A stretch of 39,673 bases of DNA, taken from contig SUZC01000016.1 of assembly GCA_015060165.1 (NCBI GenBank), positions 1-39,673 of the forward strand, written 5' to 3'. The position numbers and the translations under genes are program-made. The notes under the pieces are model-generated. The model searched no databases and had not been told where the DNA came from. It saw only the letters and a program-made list of their open reading frames with translations. The number at the start of each line of letters is the position of its first letter. The stretch's first letter is position 1. Below, piece after piece: positions 24,862-32,239 of this stretch. The stretch is from Rikenellaceae bacterium (GTDB lineage Bacteria > Bacteroidota > Bacteroidia > Bacteroidales > Rikenellaceae).

Positions 24862-25587
24862 TTATTGTATGAATTGGTTTGGCTTGGAGATGTGGTCTAC
24901 ACTATTTTGCTCGCCAGGCCCCAACTCATAGTAGACCTTGATGAAGGCAACATCGCGCAGGAAATCGACGTGTCCTACTTCTATACGCTCGATTTTCAGA
25001 CCAAGGCGAGCCTCCAAATCGGCCAAAAGCTCGGCCCTGCGTTCGGGTACAATCAGGTCAATCTTCTCATATATAACCAATTTGGCAGAGGTGTGGCGCA
25101 ATAGTAATCGGCCTTCCAGCAGCCATAATAGCAGGAGAATCAATCCGTTGGCAGTGAATAACTCGGCATATGAGATGTTGAGAGCCAGACCATTGATGAC
25201 CGATGTTGCGATGATTACAAACAGATAGGTCATCTCCCTGACGGGCACCGTCTCTGTTCTATATCGCATAACGCCAAAGATGGCAAACAGACCCAATGTC
25301 AAGCCAATCTGTACGCTCACATTCTCCATCAAGAAGATAAGCAGGAACATAGCCGACGAGAAGAGCATAAACGTAAGTACGTAATCTTTGCGCTGGCTCT
25401 TTGAGTAGTATCCAAAGCGGACTATAAGCCACGAAATAAGTAGGTTAAATGCGAAACGCATCAATAGGTGTGCCAGATTCTGAGAATCATATAGCGGCAC
25501 TCCTAGGAACGAAATCTGCGACGTAATCTCGTAACCGAACTCTTCGGCAATCGAGGGGTCGTACTCTAAAAAGTCTTGTTGTATCAT
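24862..25587 (-). CDS. DUF4956 family membrane protein
   Basis: A 241-residue integral membrane protein. An N-terminal segment (MIQQDFLEYDPSIAEEFGY) is followed by about four transmembrane helices between residues 45 and 155 (FAFNLLISWLIVRF; YVLTFMLFSSAMFLLIFLM; IGLTLGLFAIFGVM; LILLLLWLLEG). Between helices lies the conserved GVMRYRTETVPVREMTYLF, which is the signature stretch of DUF4956. The C-terminal 75 residues form a soluble domain. DUF4956 genes are frequently found beside VTC-domain polyphosphate polymerase genes, and here the two are six bases apart, which supports a joint function at the inner membrane. Confidence 0.9.
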   Translation of the reverse strand: MIQQDFLEYDPSIAEEFGYEITSQISFLGVPLYDSQNLAHLLMRFAFNLLISWLIVRFGYYSKSQRKDYVLTFMLFSSAMFLLIFLMENVSVQIGLTLGLFAIFGVMRYRTETVPVREMTYLFVIIATSVINGLALNISYAELFTANGLILLLLWLLEGRLLLRHTSAKLVIYEKIDLIVPERRAELLADLEARLGLKIERIEVGHVDFLRDVAFIKVYYELGPGEQNSVDHISKPNQFIQ

Positions 25588-25593
25588 AGGCTT

Positions 25594-26421
25594 CTAATTT
25601 TGTTCGTTATGGTTTGTGATAGTTTGTGTATTGGGGAGTGTTTGATCGATGGCTTTGCGTACCTGACGTAGCTTGCGTTTGAAACGGTTGGTCTTGACAT
25701 CAGGGGTTGTAAGCACCACTCCTAAGCAATATTTACTCACTTTCAGTCGCTTAACCCTCAAATCAAGCATTATCTGCTTCATCGGCGAGTAGCACATTCC
25801 ATCTTGCTTTAGCTCGACTATCACCATTCGCTCCACTCCTGGCGAGAGCTCTTTACCGCTACGCAGGTTATCGAATCTGACGTTAAAATCGATTGTGAGT
25901 CGCTCTGTGTGGGCGTGGTTAACAAGTGTTATTCGCTCAAATCGTGTAATGAGTGATGGGATGAGGTCCTCCAATGGGTAGGCTGAGTGTTGTGCGATGA
26001 ATTCGCTGGCCTCGGCCGAGTGTTTGAAATCTGAAAAATACTCTCTGCCGATAACCGTGCGGCGTTTTTTTGTACGGCCGCGATTGGTCTTGTTCTTCAC
26101 CTCGGCAAATGAGAGCATAGTCTCTATATATGTGCGGGTGCGAATCTTTTGTCGTGTCAGGCGGCGATTGTGATGCACCGTATACATATTCCAGTCGGGA
26201 GTATCGTAATAGAGGGTTTCGTAGCGTGCAGCACGTACATCACCAATCACCTGTACCGAGTATTCGCCAACGGCCTTGCGCAGAAGCTCCATACAGCACT
26301 CTTCGCTGAGCACATATTTGGTATCGACGCGATTCATCAGCTTGATTGCCGACATCTCGTCGAGGGTGATGGTGGGCATCTGTTGCCACACTTCCAATTG
26401 ATTGAGCTGCTCAAAGGTCAT
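25594..26421 (-). CDS. VTC-domain protein, polyphosphate polymerase homologue
   Basis: The VTC domain is a triphosphate-tunnel-fold catalytic domain; in yeast Vtc4 it makes polyphosphate from ATP. This 275-residue protein keeps the tunnel-type charged residues: Lys35 in RVDTKYVL, the RYETLYYDTPD strand pair (66-76), Lys92/Arg94/Arg96 in RQKIRTRTY, Glu107/Lys109/Lys111 in FAEVKNK, a basic KKRR stretch (118-121), Asp178 in TERLTIDF, Glu203/Lys205 in VIVELKQDG and SKYCLGV (229-235). It is soluble, so membrane contact would come through DUF4956 encoded six bases downstream. There is a terminator just upstream and no clear promoter between it and the ATG. The polymerase activity is inferred from family only. 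Confidence 0.9.
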   Translation of the reverse strand: MTFEQLNQLEVWQQMPTITLDEMSAIKLMNRVDTKYVLSEECCMELLRKAVGEYSVQVIGDVRAARYETLYYDTPDWNMYTVHHNRRLTRQKIRTRTYIETMLSFAEVKNKTNRGRTKKRRTVIGREYFSDFKHSAEASEFIAQHSAYPLEDLIPSLITRFERITLVNHAHTERLTIDFNVRFDNLRSGKELSPGVERMVIVELKQDGMCYSPMKQIMLDLRVKRLKVSKYCLGVVLTTPDVKTNRFKRKLRQVRKAIDQTLPNTQTITNHNEQN

Positions 26422-26447
26422 TACGGCCTGAGTTTAGCGGTTAATCG

Positions 26448-26502
26448 AAAAAAAAGAGTATGTAAGAGAATTAGCTCTGGGCTAATCCTCAAATACATAC
26501 TC
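26448..26502 (-). terminator. Terminator of the small secreted-protein gene, overlapping its stop
   Basis: Minus-strand GAGTATGTA (26494-26502) pairs with TACATACTC (26456-26464), with a second inner stem GATTAGC/GCTAATTC, followed by eight T. The 5' arm consists of the last codons and stop of the gene ending at 26482. Confidence 0.85.
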
Positions 26503-26904
26503 AAATATCTTTACAGTGTAGAGCTTTCCGTTAGGCAGATAGTTGTACTGTTTGTGTTTCGTGCCGTCGGGGTTGTACTCATACTTGCGAATACGCTGTG
26601 GCTTGTTGCGATGATCGTAGACCACCTCGCGGATAATCATATCGGTTTTAGGATCATACTCGCATGTTATGCGCTCGATTTGACCAAACTGATTATACTC
26701 CACCTCCTCGATTTTTCGTCCTTGCGAGTCATAAACGGTGAGGTGATCAAGCCAACGGCTTTTACGGTTGGAGTCGGTGTTCCACTCCTTTACGGTAAGA
26801 TTCTTACGCTTTGCGCGCTTGGCCAAAGTCTCAGGACTTAGCGCCTGTGACATTACGCCTTGCACAGCAAATAGAGCGATAGTTAGTAGTATAAAACGTT
26901 TCAT
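26482..26904 (-). CDS. Small secreted protein with YD-like strand repeats
   Basis: The likely start is the ATG at 26904 (MKRFILLTIALFAVQGVMSQ), which gives a signal peptide and a 140-residue product; the frame extends to 26970 but that codon lies at or before the predicted transcript start. After a lysine/arginine-rich linker the mature part has repeated strand units of about 20 residues (LTVYDSQGRKIEEVEYN, QIERITCEYDPKTD, IREVVYDHRNKPQRIRKYEYNPDG, KQYNYLPNGKLYTVKIFEY), like YD/RHS-type or MORN-like repeats. No family name can be given with confidence. It precedes the VTC gene on the same strand, separated by a strong terminator. Confidence 0.78.
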   Translation of the reverse strand: MKRFILLTIALFAVQGVMSQALSPETLAKRAKRKNLTVKEWNTDSNRKSRWLDHLTVYDSQGRKIEEVEYNQFGQIERITCEYDPKTDMIIREVVYDHRNKPQRIRKYEYNPDGTKHKQYNYLPNGKLYTVKIFEYVFED

Positions 26905-26973
26905 AACGCCGAATAAGGTTAGTTGTTTTAAGGTTTCTTGGGGTGCTCGGCGTGACTCAAAACACCCCATCTA

Positions 26974-26981
26974 CAAATATA
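26974..26981 (-). promoter_or_regulatory. -7 box of the small secreted-protein gene
   Basis: Minus-strand TATATTTG; no clear -33 box. The predicted leader begins with a GGGGTG/CACCCC hairpin (26940-26968). Confidence 0.5.
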
Positions 26982-27053
26982 ATGTTTTTTGTTAAGAAAA
27001 TACTCTCTCGGCAACAATTTTTTCGAAAAATATATATGTGTTGTTTGGAATCC

Positions 27054-27061
27054 TATTTTTG
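27054..27061 (+). promoter_or_regulatory. -7 box upstream of the Ntn-hydrolase gene
   Basis: TATTTTTG fits TAnnTTTG and lies about 90 bases before the ATG at 27151. No -33 match at the usual spacing. Confidence 0.35.
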
Positions 27062-27150
27062 TCGGCCCGATTGATTCGTGTAGTTTTCAGATTATGATAG
27101 GGGGCTTTGGTATGGTATATGCCTCAGAGACTATGTAAAACTTTATTGAT

Positions 27151-28257
27151 ATGGATAAGATAAATTCTAACACAAGATTATTTATGAAAGCAGTTGCGCT
27201 ATTTTCAACACTTTGCAGCATCGAGTTCGGCTCGGTGGTCTCGGCCTCTGCTTGCACGGGTATATCGCTCACTTCGGCCGATGGGTGTTATATCCAAGCT
27301 CGTACAATTGAAAATGCCCAAGAGCCATTGCCGAGCCATTGGGTAGTTATTCCTCGCGGTCACAAGATTCAATCGTTTACTCCCACTGGCCGCAATGGTC
27401 TTACCTTTGAAGCTAAATATGGAGTATTGGGACTTACGGTTGTGCGTGAGGAGTTTATTGCCGAGGGTATCAACGAGGAGGGACTTTCGGCTGGATTGTT
27501 CTTTTTCCCCGACTATGGTAGCTATCAGCGTTACGAGCCGGCACATAATGCCACGTCGTTGGGCGATTTACAGGTGGTGGCGTGGATTCTGGCATCGTTT
27601 TCTTCGATAGATCAAGTAAAGCAGGCCATTGACGGAGTGCGCATTATCGGGTTGGATAAGAGTGCTGTGGTACATTGGCGAATAGGGGAACGTTCTGGCC
27701 GACAAGTGGTTATGGAGATTATTGATGGCCAGGTACATTTTTACGAAAATACCGTAGGGGTAATTACAAACTCGCCCGATTTTATGTGGCATCTTACCAA
27801 CCTGAATAACTATGTAAATCTCCGTCCGGGATCAGCTCCAGATTTCCGATTGTCGCACTTTACCCTGCGTCCTTTGGGAGGAAGTTCTGGTATGTTGGGA
27901 TTACCAGGCGATGCGACTCCTCCTTCGCGTTTTGTGCGAGCTGCATTTTTTAGGGCTACTGCTCCTACTCAACCTACGGGCGAGCAGACCATCTTGCAGG
28001 CGTTTCATTTGCTCAACAATTTCGATGTTCCTATCGGTATAGAGCATCCCGAAGGGAAGGCGCCAGATATGCCGAGTGCTACGCAGTGGACATCGGCAAT
28101 TGATCTGACAAATCGTAGAGTCTACTACAAGACGGCATATAATAATTCGATTCGCTGTATTGATTTGGCCAAAATCGATTTCTCGCGTGTGAAATATCAA
28201 TCTCATCCTCTTGATAGAGAGCAACGACAGCCAATAAAATATCTGCTTGTGGAGTGA
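27151..28257 (+). CDS. Exported choloylglycine hydrolase/penicillin V acylase family protein
   Basis: This Ntn-hydrolase family cleaves linear amide bonds, as in conjugated bile salts or penicillin V. A signal peptide (residues 1-34, cleavage at SASA) leaves Cys35 of CTGISL as the new N-terminus, which is exactly how the nucleophile is exposed in exported relatives. Other family positions seen are Arg51 (ARTIE), Asn207 in VITNSPDFMWHL and Arg260 in PSRFVRAAFF. The motif usually read as RTMDW or RTMEW is RTIEN here, losing the Trp, so substrate choice may differ from classic bile salt hydrolases. An in-frame ATG at 27184 is an alternative start. Neighbouring prfA has its own -7 box, so this gene probably stands alone. 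Confidence 0.88.
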   Translation: MDKINSNTRLFMKAVALFSTLCSIEFGSVVSASACTGISLTSADGCYIQARTIENAQEPLPSHWVVIPRGHKIQSFTPTGRNGLTFEAKYGVLGLTVVREEFIAEGINEEGLSAGLFFFPDYGSYQRYEPAHNATSLGDLQVVAWILASFSSIDQVKQAIDGVRIIGLDKSAVVHWRIGERSGRQVVMEIIDGQVHFYENTVGVITNSPDFMWHLTNLNNYVNLRPGSAPDFRLSHFTLRPLGGSSGMLGLPGDATPPSRFVRAAFFRATAPTQPTGEQTILQAFHLLNNFDVPIGIEHPEGKAPDMPSATQWTSAIDLTNRRVYYKTAYNNSIRCIDLAKIDFSRVKYQSHPLDREQRQPIKYLLVE

Positions 28258-28315
28258 TAGCGCGGGTGAGGAGTATTTTTTTAGCTTTGCACTATAAATA
28301 TTATGGAATTATCAT

Positions 28316-28323
28316 TATCTTTG
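28316..28323 (+). promoter_or_regulatory. -7 box of the prfA promoter
   Basis: TATCTTTG, 27 bases before the prfA ATG. A second match, TAGCTTTG, is at 28282-28289. Neither has a clear TTTG at 19-20 bases. Confidence 0.5.
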
Positions 28324-28350
28324 TGGCCGATAAAAAGATAATAGTACTAT

Positions 28351-29436
28351 ATGGCAGACAATTCAATACTTTTGCGCCTCGATGGCCTTAAACTCAAGTA
28401 CGAAGAGACAGGACAGAAACTTACCGACCCCGAAGTAATTGCCGACGTTAAGCAGTTTGTGCAACTCACCAAGGAGTATAAGGAGCTCGAACCAATCATC
28501 GAGACTTCGGAGCGTTATCGTACCGCGATTGCCAATTTGGCAGAGGCGAAGGATATCCTTGTAAACGACAAGGATGAGGAGATGCGCGAGATGGCTCGTA
28601 TGGAGATTGCAGAGTTGGAGCCTGCATTGGAGAAGATGGAGGAGGAGATTAAGTTGTTGCTCATCCCGAAAGATCCGCAGGACGATAAGAATGCTATCCT
28701 TGAGATTCGTGGTGGTACAGGAGGTGACGAGGCTGCTATCTTTGCGGGTGACCTGCTCAGAATGTATACTAAGTACATCGAGTCGAAGGGTTGGCGATAT
28801 GAGATTACATCGTTCTCTGATGGCGCTGCAGGTGGTTACAAGGAGGTCGTATTGAAGGTGTCGGGCCAGAGCGTATATGGTACATTGAAGTATGAGTCGG
28901 GAGTGCATCGTGTGCAGCGTGTGCCTCAGACCGAGACTCAGGGCCGTGTACATACATCGGCAGCATCGGTTGCTGTATTGCCCGAGGCTGAGGAGTTTGA
29001 TGTGGAGATCTCGATGAACGACATCCGTAAGGATATCTTCTGCGCATCGGGACCTGGTGGACAGTCGGTCAATACAACTTATTCGGCTATCCGCCTTACC
29101 CACATTCCAACCGGTATCGTGGTTCAGTGTCAGGATCAGAAGTCGCAGCTCAAGAACTTCGATAAGGCATTCGAAGAGTTGCGTACACGTGTGTTCAACC
29201 TTGAGTACTCAAAGTATTTGGATGAGATTGCATCAAAGCGTAAGACTATGGTCTCTACGGGTGACCGCTCTGCCAAGATTCGTACTTACAACTATCCGCA
29301 GGGCCGTATTACCGACCATCGTATCAACTATACAATCTACAACCTTTCGGCCTTTATGGACGGCGATATTCAGGATTGTATCGACCACTTGATCGTTGCT
29401 GAGAATGCCGAGCGATTGAAGGAGAGCGAACTTTAA
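28351..29436 (+). CDS. prfA: Peptide chain release factor 1
   Basis: RF1 ends translation at UAA and UAG. The 361-residue protein has the RF1-type stop-codon recognition motif PxT (PQT, residues 192-194) and the catalytic GGQ (236-238 in SGPGGQSVN). Length is normal. It is separated from the convergent prfB only by a 98-base gap with a shared hairpin. The usual partner prmC is not adjacent. Confidence 0.97.
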   Translation: MADNSILLRLDGLKLKYEETGQKLTDPEVIADVKQFVQLTKEYKELEPIIETSERYRTAIANLAEAKDILVNDKDEEMREMARMEIAELEPALEKMEEEIKLLLIPKDPQDDKNAILEIRGGTGGDEAAIFAGDLLRMYTKYIESKGWRYEITSFSDGAAGGYKEVVLKVSGQSVYGTLKYESGVHRVQRVPQTETQGRVHTSAASVAVLPEAEEFDVEISMNDIRKDIFCASGPGGQSVNTTYSAIRLTHIPTGIVVQCQDQKSQLKNFDKAFEELRTRVFNLEYSKYLDEIASKRKTMVSTGDRSAKIRTYNYPQGRITDHRINYTIYNLSAFMDGDIQDCIDHLIVAENAERLKESEL

Positions 29437-29457
29437 TTGATAACAACCATATTATAT

Positions 29458-29489
29458 AAAAAAGGAGCGAATTAGTTCGCTCCTTTTTT
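29458..29489. terminator. Bidirectional terminator between prfA and prfB
   Basis: A 14-bp perfect stem, AAAAAAGGAGCGAA (29458-29471) with its complement (29476-29489), and a TTAG loop. The A and T runs at the arms give a T-tract on either strand. Confidence 0.9.
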
Positions 29490-29534
29490 GTTTTGTATTA
29501 CAGTGAATGTGTCCCAGTGAATATAAAATGTTCA

Positions 29535-30648
29535 CTATTCGGCACCACCTGTCTGCATTAGATACTCCTTGATGAAAGCATCCAAATCGCCATCCATAAC
29601 AGCCTCTACTGCCGATGTTTGGTGGCCTGTACGATGGTCCTTAACTCGGCGATCATCGAATACATAGGAACGAATTTGCGATCCCCACTCTATGCGTTTC
29701 TTGGTCGCCTCCAATGCCTGCTGCGTAGCCATACGCTTCTCCATTTCACGCTGGTAGAGTTTCGAGCGGAGTATGCGCATTGCATTGTTGCGGTTATCCA
29801 GTTGAGAACGAGTCTCCATATTCTCAATCAGGAATTCGATAGGTTCGCCCGTCTCGGCATCCTTGCCGTGGTAACGCAAACGCACTGCTGTCTCAACCTT
29901 ATTTACATTCTGACCTCCAGCACCACTTGCGCGGAAGGTATCCCACTCACAATCAGAAGGGTTAATGATAATCTCGATAGAATCATCTACGGCCGGCGAG
30001 ACAAAGACCGATGCAAATGTTGTTTGGCGTTTGTTGTTGGCATTGAACGGCGAGAGGCGCACCATACGATGCACTCCGTTCTCGCTTTTCAGATAACCAT
30101 AGGCATAGTCGCCTTCAATCTCCAACGTACAGGACTTTACACCTACCTCGTCACCCGCCTGATAATCCATCATGCGGTATTTGTAGCCGTGAGCATCACA
30201 CCAGCGGGTGTACATTCTCAACAACATTGATGCCCAATCCAACGCCTCAGTACCGCCAGCACCTGCGTTGATATCCATAATGGCACCCATCTTATCCTCC
30301 TCGCCGCGCAACATATTGCGAAGTTCGAGAGCCTCGATGAGTTCGATGGTTTTGGCGTAATGTTCCTCCATCTCGGCCTCTGTGGCAAGCCCTGCCGATA
30401 CAAATTCGGGCATCAAACCCAAATCTTCGACAGCTTTGGCTATGGCGTTGTAATCCTCGACCCACGACTTGATGGCTGCTACTTTACGCAACTGCTTCTG
30501 TGCGGCATCGGCGTCATCCCAGAATGTGGGGTCTTGAGTCTTCTCCTCCTCGTTTTGCAGGTCTATTCGCTTTTGAGCGATGTCAAAGACACCTCCCCAA
30601 CGAATCCTGTCGTCTTATAGCCTCTTTAATTTGGTCTTCTGAAATCAT
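29535..30648 (-). CDS. prfB: Peptide chain release factor 2, made by programmed +1 frameshift
   Basis: RF2 ends translation at UAA and UGA. The main frame contains the RF2 recognition motif SPF (in RLSPFNANN) and the catalytic GGQ (SGAGGQNVNK). The first ATG in that frame (30491) would lose about 50 N-terminal residues. Instead, the ATG at 30648 opens a 21-codon zero frame (MISEDQIKEAIRRQDS...CL) ending in TGA at 30583-30585. Skipping one base at CTT TGA C moves to GAC ATC GCT and joins the main frame, giving a product of about 370 residues, the normal RF2 length. The start is eight bases after the cysS stop, so the two are probably one transcript. The shift site lets RF2 control its own level. 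Confidence 0.95.
30582..30598 (-). promoter_or_regulatory. RF2 programmed +1 frameshift site
   Basis: The minus strand reads GGGGAGGTGTCTTTGAC: a Shine-Dalgarno-like GGGAGG three bases before CTT, then the in-frame stop TGA followed by C. This has the same layout as the E. coli prfB site (AGGGGG, three bases, CTT TGA C). Confidence 0.93.
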
Positions 30649-30656
30649 ATCTATTT

Positions 30657-32138
30657 TTATTCTATTTCCCAATCAACACCATCCTTACGATCTTTCACGC
30701 GGATACCAATGGCAGTGAGTTCGTTACGAATCTTGTCTGAAGTGGCCCAATCCTTGTTGGCCTTAGCATCCTGACGCACGGCGAGAATCATATCCACAAC
30801 CTTCGATAGCATATCGCCACCTGCTGCTGCACCCTCTTGTTTCTCGTTGCGCAGACCTAGAATGTCGAATATATAAAGGTCGAATACACGTTTCATCTCT
30901 GTCAAGTCGGCCTCCGAGATGGTAGCCTTACCTTCAGCCACCTGATTGATGATGCGAACATAGTCGAACAAAGCCGAAATTACCATTGGTGAGTTTAAAT
31001 CGTCATCCATTGCTTCGCGGCAGCGACCTTCAAGTTCGGCAACATTTATCATCTCGCTCGATGTGGCAGATGCCTTCAACTTACCCAACGTCTCCACACC
31101 CTTCATCAAACGGTCAAAGCCCTTCTCTGCGGCCTGCAAAGCAGCATTTGAGAAATCCAATGTCGAGCGATAATGAGCCTGCAAGATAAAGAAACGGATG
31201 GTCATAGGAGAATATGCCTGCTCCAATTTGGGGTGTTTGCCATTAAATAGCTCCTCCATCGTGATGAAGTTACCATACGACTTACCCATCTTCTGGCCGT
31301 CGATAGTAATCATATTGTTGTGTACCCAATATCGAGCCGAATCCTTACCCAAAGCAGCTGTTGCTTGTGCAATCTCGCACTCGTGGTGAGGGAACATCAA
31401 ATCCATACCGCCACCGTGAATATCGAATTGCTCACCCAAATACTTGCAACTCATAGCCGAGCACTCCATATGCCAGCCGGGGAATCCGTCGCTCCAAGGC
31501 GATGGCCAACGCATGATATGTTCGGGAGAAGCTTTCTTCCAGAGGGCAAAGTCAAATGAATTGCGCTTGTCGCTCTGACCGTCAAGGTCGCGGGTGTTGG
31601 CTACTATGTCTTCGAGGTTACGACCCGAGAGCTTGCCATAGTGATAATCTTTGTTATACTTCTCTACATCGAAATAGACCGAGCCATTTGACTCATAAGC
31701 GTAACCAGCCTCGAAGATGCGCTTCACGAAGTCAATCTGCTCGATGATGTGGCCCGAGGCGTGGGGCTCAATCGAAGGTGTGAGCACACCCAACTGCTCC
31801 ATTGCCTTGTGGTAACGCTCGGTGTAGTAGTGTGCAACCTCCATAGGTTCCAGCTGCTCCAAACGAGCCTTCTTTGCAATCTTATCCTCACCCTCGTCAG
31901 CATCGTGCTCGAGGTGGCCTACATCGGTGATGTTGCGCACATAACGCACCTTATAACCCAAAGCCTTTAAGTAGCGGAACAACAAATCGAATGTAATCGA
32001 CGGACGAGCGTGGCCCAAGTGTGGGTCGCCATAAACAGTTGGGCCGCAGACGTACATACCCACACGACCCTCGTTGAGTGGCTCAAACTGCTCCTTACGA
32101 CGAGTGAGCGTATTGTATAAATTGAGTTTTGATTCCAT
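30657..32138 (-). CDS. cysS: Cysteinyl-tRNA synthetase
   Basis: CysRS charges tRNA-Cys. Starting at ATG 32138 ([16 protein letters not shown]), it has 493 residues. The class I signatures are HLGHARP (HIGH-type) and KMGKSYGN (KMSKS-type). Zinc ligands are seen in [17 protein letters not shown] and FPHHECE. The frame continues to an ATG at 32156, but that base is the end of the predicted -7 box, so it is not used. prfB follows after eight bases. Confidence 0.97.
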   Translation of the reverse strand: MESKLNLYNTLTRRKEQFEPLNEGRVGMYVCGPTVYGDPHLGHARPSITFDLLFRYLKALGYKVRYVRNITDVGHLEHDADEGEDKIAKKARLEQLEPMEVAHYYTERYHKAMEQLGVLTPSIEPHASGHIIEQIDFVKRIFEAGYAYESNGSVYFDVEKYNKDYHYGKLSGRNLEDIVANTRDLDGQSDKRNSFDFALWKKASPEHIMRWPSPWSDGFPGWHMECSAMSCKYLGEQFDIHGGGMDLMFPHHECEIAQATAALGKDSARYWVHNNMITIDGQKMGKSYGNFITMEELFNGKHPKLEQAYSPMTIRFFILQAHYRSTLDFSNAALQAAEKGFDRLMKGVETLGKLKASATSSEMINVAELEGRCREAMDDDLNSPMVISALFDYVRIINQVAEGKATISEADLTEMKRVFDLYIFDILGLRNEKQEGAAAGGDMLSKVVDMILAVRQDAKANKDWATSDKIRNELTAIGIRVKDRKDGVDWEIE

Positions 32139-32155
32139 AGTTTCAATATTTTTCA

Positions 32156-32187
32156 CAAAATTAGGTAATTTTCGGCGAATAACGAAA
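32156..32187 (-). promoter_or_regulatory. Promoter of cysS-prfB, nested in a terminator hairpin
   Basis: Minus-strand TTTC, 20-base spacer, TAATTTTG. The -33-like box lies in the loop and the -7 box mostly in the 3' arm of the 19-bp inverted repeat at 32157-32213. Leader is about 13 bases. Confidence 0.6.
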
Positions 32188-32213
32188 CGCTGTACCGAAA
32201 ATTACCTAATTTT
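32157..32213 (-). terminator. 19-bp inverted repeat after the TlpA-like gene
   Basis: Perfect arms 32157-32175 and 32195-32213 (AAAATTAGGTAATTTTCGG and its complement) with a 19-base loop. It starts 27 bases after the stop of the TlpA-like gene and ends in TTTT. The stem is AT-rich, so termination may be weak; it may have a regulatory role. Confidence 0.65.
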
Positions 32214-32239
32214 ATTACGCTTAGAGCCTCTACACTCAA

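Noticed and set aside
26149..26841. 230-codon plus-strand open frame across VTC and the small secreted-protein gene
   Set aside because: It spans two minus-strand genes and their terminator, with no recognisable domain.
28363..29103. 246-codon minus-strand open frame opposite prfA
   Set aside because: Shadow of the highly conserved RF1 coding sequence.
29535..30491. prfB read as starting at ATG 30491, or as a broken pseudogene
   Set aside because: The upstream frame plus the CTTTGAC shift site gives a full-length RF2, the well-known regulatory design.
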